Positions 6,495-13,183 of a DNA stretch of 13,183 bases are shown piece after piece. Source of the stretch: Chloroflexota bacterium (GTDB taxonomy: Bacteria; Chloroflexota; Dehalococcoidia; SAR202; GCA-002694895). Positions within the stretch are counted from its first letter, which is position 1, and each line of letters starts with the position of its first letter. A program made the position numbers and the translations under genes. The stretch spans positions 1 through 13,183 of the forward strand of contig PAZO01000009.1 in the NCBI GenBank assembly GCA_002715665.1. The letters run 5' to 3'. The notes under the pieces are model-generated. The model ran no database searches. It was not told the DNA's origin and worked only from the letters and a program-made list of their open reading frames with translations.

Positions 6495-9047
6495 TTATTT
6501 TTCTTTGAATTTTTCTTTAATTTCAGAAAGCTTAATTAATGCATCTAAAGGTGTAATTTCATTAGTATCAATAGTATTTATTAATTCTTTAACGTCATCA
6601 TAATTATTGTCAGTTAAATTCAGTGGTAATTGTGCAGAAATATTTTTAGATTCAAAGTTAGAATTTGATTCAAAGTTGGATAATAATAATTTTGATTTAT
6701 GAATAACTTGAGTAGGCATACCTGCTAATTCAGCAACATAGATTCCATAACTTCTCTCTGAAATACCTCTTTTTATATTGTGTAAAAATACAACTCTCTG
6801 ACCATCCTCTATAACACTAACGTGGTAATTTTTAATCCTATTAAAATCTGATTCTAAAGAAGTCATTTCATGAAAATGCGTAGCAAATAATGTTCTTGAT
6901 TTCACGTTGTTATCTTCATGAATAAACTCTGCTACTGACATTGCAATTGCTAATCCGTCATAAGTACTAGTACCTCTTCCAATTTCATCAAGAATGATTA
7001 AAGATTTATTTGTGGCTTCCTTTAATATGACAGCTGTTTCTAACATTTCTGTCATAAATGTTGATCTTCCTTCAGACAAATCATCTTCTAATCCCACTCT
7101 TGTAAATATTCGATCAACAATTCCAATTTCAGCAGATTTTGCAGGGATATAACATCCAATCTGAGCCATCAAGGTTAAAATACCTACCTGTCTGATATAT
7201 GTTGATTTACCTGACATGTTAGGACCTGTAAGTAAAATTATCTGTTGTCTTAAATCGTCGATCATAACATCATTGGATACAAATTTTCCAGATTCAATTA
7301 TCTCTTCAACCATAGGATGTCTAGAATGTTTAATATTCAATTTTATAGATTCATCAATTTTGGGTTTAATATAGTTATTTTCAATTGAAATCATGGCAAA
7401 ATTTGATAATACGTCTAATTTGGATAAAATTTCTGATGAATATAAAATCAAAGATGCTTGTGAAATAATAAAATCACATACATCTTTGAAAATTTTTCTT
7501 TCAAGTTCAGATACTAAATCTATGGAAATACTAATTTTAGTTTCTAATTCTTTTAATTCTTCAGTAAAAAAACGTTCGGCATTAACAAGGGTTTGTTTTC
7601 TTATAAAATATTCGGGAACATTTTCTATTTGTGATTTGGTAACTTCAAAATAGTATCCAAATATTTTATTGAATCTAATTCTTAGATTTTTAATTTTTGT
7701 ATTTTTTCTTTCTTGTGATTCTAGTTCTGAAAGTAAAGTTTTGGAATTGTTCAATGCATAAATATAATCATCTAATTCTTTGGACACATTTTTTTTTATA
7801 AGAGTCCCATCACCTAATTTGCCAGAGTAGTCCATATTAAAATTTTCTTCTACTAAATTTATAACATCTGTGATGTCTGGAAATATTGAAACTAGTTTGT
7901 TTATATTTTTATTTGTTGATTCAGATGACAAATAAGATACACTTTCATTTAAAATTTTTATACTTTGAGCTAAAGAAATCAAATCAATTGGTTCAGGGTT
8001 AGAATTAGATATTTTAGATACTAATCGTTCAATATCAGACAATTTACTAATTTTCATTCTATATTCTTTAGTAACAGTATTATTGACATAAAACCATTCA
8101 ACTATTTCTTGTCTATTGGTGATTTTATTTAAATTTATTAATGGCTGCCCAATATAATGTTTAAGTAGCCTTGCTCCCATAGGTGTTTGTGTACTATTTA
8201 AAGTGTTAAATAGAGAAAAAGAATTAGATTTGGAAGGAAACAAACTGAGATTCTTTCTTGTTTGAGGGTCTATAAACATATAATCAGAAACTTGATAATA
8301 CCGTGTGTTCCCAAAATTTATATTTGCTAACAATTTATTTTTATTCAAATAATTTAACAAACCAATAAAAGATTTTGTTGCTACATCTTTTTCAAGAAAC
8401 CATGTTTCGCTGACTATTTTATCTAGATTTTGAGCAACACTTATTTCAAAATTAAAATCTACAAATTCTTCATTATCTAAAATCGCAGTATTAAAATTTT
8501 CAAATAAGTTATTATCTGAATAATTCAATAATATCTCAGCTGAATTAAGCCTTGCCAACTCAGATGATATTGACTCTTTATTCAATTTGGAAACTTTTAG
8601 TTCCCCTGTAGATACGTCTATATAAGATATCCCAATTATTTCATCTAAAATATACAAACTTGTAAGATAATTATTACTTTGTGTGTCGAGTAAATGTTCT
8701 TCGTATACTGTCCCTGGACTTACAACTCTTACAACTTCCCTTTCAATTATACCCTTAGAATTCACATCATCACTTGTTTGTTCGCAAATCGCAACTTTAA
8801 TGTTATTTTTAACCAAAGTAGATAAATGTTGATTCAATGAATGAAAAGGGAATCCTGCAAGAGGATGTTTTTGATTTTTTCCAAATTCTTTTTTAGTGAG
8901 TGTGATTTGTAGAATATCAGCTAGAATATGAGCGTCATTGTCAAAAGCTTCATAAAAATCTCCCATCCTAAACAACAAAACTACATCAGTATAATTCTTT
9001 TTTATATTAATATACTGTTTCCAAGCAGGAGTCATATTACTACTCAT
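6495..9047 (-). CDS. mutS: DNA mismatch repair protein MutS
   Basis: A full-length 850-residue MutS, the ATPase that recognises mismatches and insertion/deletion loops and recruits MutL. Domain I has the mismatch-probing FYE motif in RMGDFYEAF (27-35) and the HPLAGFPFHS segment (61-70). The connector, lever and clamp domains run to about 550; the clamp contains FGYYFEVTKSQ (463-473). The ATPase domain shows Walker A GPNMSGKST (608-616), SEGRSTFM (658-665), Walker B with LIILDEIGRGTST (683-695) and ATHFHE (722-727). The tail keeps a beta-clamp-type QLPLNL (806-811) and a terminal helix (PLDALIKLSEIKEKF) like the tetramer-forming region, so nothing is truncated. The ATG directly follows the stop codon of the FNR-type gene (TAAATG). 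A weak TGGA lies in that gene's last codons. Met5 is an alternative start that would remove only MSSN. Confidence 0.98.
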   Translation of the reverse strand: MSSNMTPAWKQYINIKKNYTDVVLLFRMGDFYEAFDNDAHILADILQITLTKKEFGKNQKHPLAGFPFHSLNQHLSTLVKNNIKVAICEQTSDDVNSKGIIEREVVRVVSPGTVYEEHLLDTQSNNYLTSLYILDEIIGISYIDVSTGELKVSKLNKESISSELARLNSAEILLNYSDNNLFENFNTAILDNEEFVDFNFEISVAQNLDKIVSETWFLEKDVATKSFIGLLNYLNKNKLLANINFGNTRYYQVSDYMFIDPQTRKNLSLFPSKSNSFSLFNTLNSTQTPMGARLLKHYIGQPLINLNKITNRQEIVEWFYVNNTVTKEYRMKISKLSDIERLVSKISNSNPEPIDLISLAQSIKILNESVSYLSSESTNKNINKLVSIFPDITDVINLVEENFNMDYSGKLGDGTLIKKNVSKELDDYIYALNNSKTLLSELESQERKNTKIKNLRIRFNKIFGYYFEVTKSQIENVPEYFIRKQTLVNAERFFTEELKELETKISISIDLVSELERKIFKDVCDFIISQASLILYSSEILSKLDVLSNFAMISIENNYIKPKIDESIKLNIKHSRHPMVEEIIESGKFVSNDVMIDDLRQQIILLTGPNMSGKSTYIRQVGILTLMAQIGCYIPAKSAEIGIVDRIFTRVGLEDDLSEGRSTFMTEMLETAVILKEATNKSLIILDEIGRGTSTYDGLAIAMSVAEFIHEDNNVKSRTLFATHFHEMTSLESDFNRIKNYHVSVIEDGQRVVFLHNIKRGISERSYGIYVAELAGMPTQVIHKSKLLLSNFESNSNFESKNISAQLPLNLTDNNYDDVKELINTIDTNEITPLDALIKLSEIKEKFKEK

Positions 9048-9794
9048 TTATTTCCAAAAACGTTCCTCAATAACTTGGAATCCTTTCTTATCCTCTAAAT
9101 TTCTTTGTATATCAATAATCATATCAGGATTGCCACATGCAAAAACAATTGTATTATCAGGTTTTAAATTATTATCTAACACATATTTATCTACTATCAT
9201 ATTAACTCTACCAACTGATCCTTTCCATGATTTATTTCTAGATTCATCAGGTCTACTAATAGTCGGAACATATTTAAGATTGTTTTTGTGAATATTTGCC
9301 AATTCATTTAACTCTTCAAAATACCCAAATTCATCAACATAGCTTGATCCTTGAAGAATATGAAATTTCATGTCTGAATCATTGTTTTCTAAATACGTTC
9401 TTGCAAAACTAACATATGGAACAACTCCGGTTACTGTACTTATTAATAGGTAATTATTAAGGGTTTTATCTTTTATTTGAAATATTCCTTTCGCTTTAGG
9501 TCTCATTGTAAAAATATCACCTTTTTTCATATTCCAAATAACAGGTGTAAGAATACCACCTTCTTCTTCTTCAACCAATTCTATAAATAACTCAATCAAT
9601 TCTTCAGAAGGAGCTGATGCAATAGAATAAGCTCTCTCGATTCCGTTTACACCTAATGTACAATATTGACCAGGTTTAAAGTTATATTCATCAGGCTTTT
9701 TAATCCAAACCTTAATCATCAAATCACTTAAATAGTCTATTTTGACTATCTCTGTTTCAAGTAATTTTTTTTTAGCAGGGAAATTAGTATTCAT
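9048..9794 (-). CDS. FAD/NAD(P)-binding oxidoreductase, ferredoxin-NADP reductase family
   Basis: A 248-residue, full-length flavoprotein with the ferredoxin-NADP+ reductase fold. The FAD domain (about 10-105) has FKPGQYCTL (39-47) and the FAD-binding RAYSIAS (54-60), then EEGGILTPVIW (77-87). The NAD(P) domain (about 112-248) has LISTVTGVVPYVSFAR (117-132), LQGSSYVDEFGY (147-158), the ACGNPDMI motif (219-226) and the aromatic terminus ERFWK typical of the bacterial Fpr branch. It would transfer electrons between NAD(P)H and a ferredoxin or an iron-sulfur subunit. In the STGTGVAP loop that contacts the nucleotide pyrophosphate, the first Gly is Val121, which is unusual. The gene sits 31 nt after the FdhA-like gene and abuts mutS. 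The leader is nearly all A/T, with no Shine-Dalgarno. It is probably the redox partner of the upstream complex. Confidence 0.88.
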   Translation of the reverse strand: MNTNFPAKKKLLETEIVKIDYLSDLMIKVWIKKPDEYNFKPGQYCTLGVNGIERAYSIASAPSEELIELFIELVEEEEGGILTPVIWNMKKGDIFTMRPKAKGIFQIKDKTLNNYLLISTVTGVVPYVSFARTYLENNDSDMKFHILQGSSYVDEFGYFEELNELANIHKNNLKYVPTISRPDESRNKSWKGSVGRVNMIVDKYVLDNNLKPDNTIVFACGNPDMIIDIQRNLEDKKGFQVIEERFWK

Positions 9795-9825
9795 AATATT
9801 AAAAAAAATAAATTATATTTATAGT

Positions 9826-12531
9826 TTATTTTTTTATTTTGACAGACACAAGATCTAAATTAGGAACTGAATAATATTTTAAATCTGATTTTGTTTCATC
9901 AAGTGTTTTAATCATATTCCCAAATAACGTAGTAATACTAAATACATTTTTGGTTCTTCCATTTGTTATAACAATACAATCTAGAGGTTTTGACATATTA
10001 TCAGAAAGCAATTTAATTTTTTGATTTTGTTTCAATTTGTGTTTTATAGCATCATCTGGGTGAATAGATAAATTGTGCAATTGTTTAAACGTTGATTGAT
10101 CTTTAGGTTTGTGAGTTATTGTAAATTGTGATTTATTCAAAACTCTTCCCATAGCTAGATAATATCCATTTTGTTTAAAATCTGAATCTTTAAGTTTAGG
10201 GATTTGTAATTTAAACTTCTGATTTGTTGCATTCATTTTCATGGAGTACAAAATATTATTAGTATTATTTTGATGAATAGGCCATGTATTTTTCTTATTA
10301 GATTTTAAGAACTTAAAATTGAAATTTTTATACATTGGAACAGATTCAGAAATATCATCAAATATATTTTGTATTTTATTATTTTTCAATTTTTGATCAC
10401 CAAAGTATGATGAAAGATTCTGTATTGATTTATAAACTTGTGTTTGATCATACTTAGGCATTATAGCGACATCTAACAATTGAATTCTTCTTTCAATATT
10501 TGTTTTTGTCCCTTCAGATTCTGCAAAAGTTGTTGCCGGGAGTATATAGTCAGATACTTCTTTTCTACTAGAATGAGATAAAGATTTATGGGAAATAATT
10601 TTCATATTATTAGTTGCATTACTTAAGATTTCAAATAACTCATCATTATATGATTCATTAAAATCACCAACCAAATGCAATACTTCAATTTTATTTTCTT
10701 TTATCCTACCCAATATTTTGGAATATGATATATCTCTGTTATCAATAATATCCAAATCAGTAGGATTATTAACAACAGTAGTAAGTCCTAGATCAGTTGC
10801 TCCCTGAGAGTTTGATCCACGATAAAGAGGATATATCCCTCCACCACTAATACCAATATTTCCTGTGATAAGACTCAAATCTACAAGTAATTTTACTAAT
10901 TCTTCCAAATTCTCAGATTTTATAGTGTCATTTGAATAAATTGTTGCCATAGGACCATTTGTAAGAATATTAACTGCATCACTAATATCTTCTGTGCTTA
11001 TGCCTGTAATAGCAGATACTTTTATTAAATCAAATTTCCATATTGAATTTCTGAATTCAGAATAATTATCACAGTTGTTTTCCACAAAATCTTTATTTTC
11101 TAAAGCTTGATCAATGATGGATCTTATAATTCCTCCAACTAGATATGCTTCTGTACCTGGGTATGGATTAAGCCATAATGTGGCAAACTTTGTCATTTCA
11201 GTTTCTCTTTGATCGATTACTACCATTTTTGCATTTCCGGAATCAATAGATTGCTTCATAGGTAAAGATAAAACATTATGATTTTCTGTCACATTGGAAG
11301 ATACTACTAGATAAGAGTTAGAATTTTTAAGATCTTGAACCGTATTTGTTGCAGAAGAATAGCCTAATGTTTCAGTTAATTTGTATCTCAGTCCACTATC
11401 AATATCTGCATTAGAAATAATATTGTTTGATCCGACAATTTGGGAACCAAATTTGTTTGCTAAATACATATCCTCATTAGTTAAGTTTGAATCAATAATC
11501 ATTGCATATTTTCGAGGATCTGTATTTTTGATCAACTCAGATATAGCTTCCATATTTTCAGCAATAGTCGATTTTACTAAAATTTTATTCTTTCTTGCCA
11601 TAGCGTAAAATATTTTTGATTTAGAATTCACAAAATCAAATCCAAATTTACCTCTAAAACAGGTTTGGCCTTTATTAGACGGTCCAGACAGGTTACTTCC
11701 AATTCTAACTAACTTTTCTCTTGAATTTGTTTCCAAATCAACAGTACATCCTACAGGGCAATAATTGCATACGGAAGTCGTTTTATTTTCTGCTTTTTCC
11801 CATTTGTAATCTCTTTCAACTATAGCTCCGGTAGGACAAACATCTAAACAAGCTCCGCAAAATTCACATCCTGCATCTATTAAGCTATCACCCATAGAAG
11901 TTCCAATTATCACTTTACCTGCTCTCTCTTTTACAGTCAAAGCATTATCAACTCTTACTTCAGAACAAACTCTTACACATCTAGCACAAACTATACATAA
12001 ATTCATGTCCATATCCCATAATGGATCATCATTTTTAACATGTTCTCCTCTGTAGTTATAGGTTAGAGGGCTATTCATTTCCATATCTAAACTTCTAACC
12101 GTGTCTTTCAATTCACATCTTTCATTTTTGGGACAAGTAATACATCTATCATTTACTGACACATGCCTAAGACAAATATCACTTGGACCACACAAATCAA
12201 TTCTATGACAAGTTAAACATCCGTGTGGATGTTCTGACAAAAGTAACTCCATAATACCTTTTCTCAAATCAACCAACTCATCCGTTTGCGTATTAATTTT
12301 CATTCCATCTGCTACAGGTGTTGTGCAAGATGCTGGCATTCCTCTCCCACCTTCTACTTCAACTACACACATCCTGCATGCTCCGTATGATTTCATGCCT
12401 GGGTAATAACATAAATAAGGAATATACATTCCGGCATCCATAGCAGCTTGAAGTATGTTTTTCCCCTTACCAGCTTTTATTTTTTTCCCATCAATAGTTA
12501 TATCTACTGTATCAATATTATTTTCTATCAT
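9826..12531 (-). CDS. FdhA/NuoG-like multi-iron-sulfur subunit with formate-dehydrogenase fold but no catalytic Cys/Sec
   Basis: A 901-residue protein. In order: a plant-type [2Fe-2S] domain (C41, C52, C55, C69); a NuoG-type His-Cys3 site (H101, C105, C108, C114); an additional Cys group C120/C130-x2-C133-x5-C139; two ferredoxin-type [4Fe-4S] sites (C179, C182, C185, C189 and C222, C225, C228, C232); and the molybdopterin-family [4Fe-4S] site (C255, C258, C262, C291). An FdhA-type molybdopterin-oxidoreductase domain runs to about 700, with the MGD-binding C-terminal domain at about 770-901 (LSIHPDDA at 821-828). TENH (415-418), the PGT segment and GTKTNIERRIQ (674-684) follow formate dehydrogenases. 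However, at the active-site loop the expected Cys/Sec-His aligns with D378-S379. It is therefore probably an electron-transfer scaffold rather than a formate oxidase. The start is supported by a strong AGGTGG 3 nt before ATG 12531, and it overlaps the NuoF-like gene by 14 nt. No in-frame TGA is present, so no hidden selenocysteine. Confidence 0.88.
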   Translation of the reverse strand: MIENNIDTVDITIDGKKIKAGKGKNILQAAMDAGMYIPYLCYYPGMKSYGACRMCVVEVEGGRGMPASCTTPVADGMKINTQTDELVDLRKGIMELLLSEHPHGCLTCHRIDLCGPSDICLRHVSVNDRCITCPKNERCELKDTVRSLDMEMNSPLTYNYRGEHVKNDDPLWDMDMNLCIVCARCVRVCSEVRVDNALTVKERAGKVIIGTSMGDSLIDAGCEFCGACLDVCPTGAIVERDYKWEKAENKTTSVCNYCPVGCTVDLETNSREKLVRIGSNLSGPSNKGQTCFRGKFGFDFVNSKSKIFYAMARKNKILVKSTIAENMEAISELIKNTDPRKYAMIIDSNLTNEDMYLANKFGSQIVGSNNIISNADIDSGLRYKLTETLGYSSATNTVQDLKNSNSYLVVSSNVTENHNVLSLPMKQSIDSGNAKMVVIDQRETEMTKFATLWLNPYPGTEAYLVGGIIRSIIDQALENKDFVENNCDNYSEFRNSIWKFDLIKVSAITGISTEDISDAVNILTNGPMATIYSNDTIKSENLEELVKLLVDLSLITGNIGISGGGIYPLYRGSNSQGATDLGLTTVVNNPTDLDIIDNRDISYSKILGRIKENKIEVLHLVGDFNESYNDELFEILSNATNNMKIISHKSLSHSSRKEVSDYILPATTFAESEGTKTNIERRIQLLDVAIMPKYDQTQVYKSIQNLSSYFGDQKLKNNKIQNIFDDISESVPMYKNFNFKFLKSNKKNTWPIHQNNTNNILYSMKMNATNQKFKLQIPKLKDSDFKQNGYYLAMGRVLNKSQFTITHKPKDQSTFKQLHNLSIHPDDAIKHKLKQNQKIKLLSDNMSKPLDCIVITNGRTKNVFSITTLFGNMIKTLDETKSDLKYYSVPNLDLVSVKIKK

Positions 12532-13183
12532 TAACCACCTGCTTTATCTTCCCCTGATAAACTTGTCCAGATTTAACTTGCCACGCATTAGGACGAGTAT
12601 TTACTGGAAACACTATATTTCTACTTTTACAACTACCTGTAGGACAATTTCCACTCATACATTCCTCAAAATCCTTCTGAAAATGTTTTAATGCCGAGCT
12701 TATAGGGTTATAACCTAATTGTCCGTGTCCGCACAAGGATCCTGCTTGCATATTTTTACCAATTTTATTCATAAGCGCCAAGTCTTCAATAACACCGTCT
12801 CCTTTAGAGATTTTTTCAACAATTTCTAGAAGATGAGTCATGCCTAATCTGCAAGGGAAACATTTACCACAAGATTCGTATTGGCAAAAAGCTACTAGTG
12901 ATTTAGTTAAATCAACTGCGCAAGTTCTATCGTCTACTACAATAATTCCTCCTGAACCTAAAATTGCTCCTGCTTTAGCCATTTCATCAAAGTCAATTTT
13001 CACTTTCAAACTATCAGATCCTAAAACTCCTCCTAAGGGGCCTCCTGTTTGTAGCATTTTAAGTTTTCTACCATTTGGTATACCTCCGCCTAATTTTTCA
13101 ATAACATCTCCAATAGACAAACCCATCTCAACCTCATACATTCCAGGATTTTGTATATCACCAGATAAACAAACTATAGCTGT
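12518..13183 (-). CDS. NuoF-like NADH-binding flavoprotein subunit, C-terminal part, runs off right edge
   Basis: The frame is open to the window edge (221 codons visible), so the true start lies outside. ATG 13141 is internal, because the codons before it continue family sequence (CLSGDIQNPG, then MYEVEMG). This is the C-terminal half of the NuoF / HydB / FdhB family, which accepts NADH at FMN and passes electrons to a [4Fe-4S] cluster. Seen: LGSGGIIVVDD (75-85 of the visible part), the cluster signature ESCGKCFPCR (103-112) with C105, C108, C111 and the fourth ligand C151 in SLCGHGQLG. The tail has CPTGSCK, where bifurcating hydrogenase-type homologues continue into a two-cluster ferredoxin domain. 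Here the protein ends about 40 residues later with no further clusters. It overlaps the FdhA-like gene by 14 nt, indicating coupled synthesis of the two subunits. Confidence 0.93.
   Translation of the reverse strand, partial: TAIVCLSGDIQNPGMYEVEMGLSIGDVIEKLGGGIPNGRKLKMLQTGGPLGGVLGSDSLKVKIDFDEMAKAGAILGSGGIIVVDDRTCAVDLTKSLVAFCQYESCGKCFPCRLGMTHLLEIVEKISKGDGVIEDLALMNKIGKNMQAGSLCGHGQLGYNPISSALKHFQKDFEECMSGNCPTGSCKSRNIVFPVNTRPNAWQVKSGQVYQGKIKQVVNDRK

Noticed and set aside
7393..7653. Plus-strand open frames inside mutS, eamA, MMPL and the redox genes
   Set aside because: They are antisense or alternate-frame shadows of strongly conserved proteins, with no ribosome sites or recognisable domains.
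9826..12531. Hidden selenocysteine (TGA) in the FdhA-like gene
   Set aside because: The frame has no internal TGA, and the aligned catalytic position is an Asp codon.
1..13183. tRNA, rRNA, CRISPR, insertion sequence or prophage content
   Set aside because: Nearly all sequence is accounted for by protein genes on plausible frames; the remaining gaps (longest about 140 nt) show no cloverleaf, repeat-spacer pattern or transposase frame.

Overview
This AT-rich window (about 30% G+C by eye) is densely coded and mostly chromosomal in character. I see no rRNA, tRNA, insertion sequence or CRISPR array. The mix of an M20D-type amidohydrolase, an MMPL exporter, a formate-dehydrogenase-like iron-sulfur protein and very short intergenic gaps suggests a streamlined free-living bacterium. 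A low-G+C, SAR202-like Chloroflexota lineage is my best guess, but this is inference from gene content and is not proven by any marker in the window.

Layout, left to right. (1) Positions 1-450, minus strand: N-terminal third of an M20-family amidohydrolase that runs off the left edge. Its leader holds a perfect 12-bp inverted repeat. (2) A possible 25-residue membrane peptide on the plus strand (509-586). (3) A minus-strand three-gene cluster, 2248 down to 592: a signal-peptide and C-terminally anchored membrane protein of unknown function, a Bcp/PrxQ peroxiredoxin translationally linked to it, and a DUF454 (YbaN-like) inner-membrane protein. (4) A plus-strand MMPL/RND-type exporter (about 2304-4673), divergent from that cluster. 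Its reading frame extends well upstream of the first ATG/GTG/TTG, so it probably uses a non-canonical AUU or AUA start. (5) A long minus-strand run from 13183 down to 4677, read in this order: the C-terminal part of a NuoF-like NADH-binding flavoprotein, an FdhA/NuoG-like multi-iron-sulfur protein with a formate-dehydrogenase fold, a ferredoxin-NADP reductase-type flavoprotein, MutS, a zinc-ribbon protein of unknown function, and an EamA-type metabolite exporter.

How the genes fit together. The three redox genes at 9048-13183 look like one complex or pathway. NuoF would exchange electrons with NAD(H), the FdhA-like subunit would carry them over one [2Fe-2S] and four or five [4Fe-4S] sites, and the FNR-type flavoprotein would be a second pyridine-nucleotide or ferredoxin port. 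The FdhA-like subunit has Asp-Ser where formate dehydrogenases have their catalytic Cys/Sec-His pair, so it is probably not a formate dehydrogenase. It also carries an additional C-x2-C-x5-C motif behind the usual His-Cys3 site. This predicted non-formate NAD(P)H-linked iron-sulfur complex is the most interesting system here. mutS begins directly after the stop codon of the FNR gene, so mismatch repair is probably co-transcribed with it.

Translation signals are mixed: bcp, the FdhA-like gene and the M20 gene have clear Shine-Dalgarno sequences, while several others (DUF454, FNR, zinc ribbon, eamA) have none that I can see.
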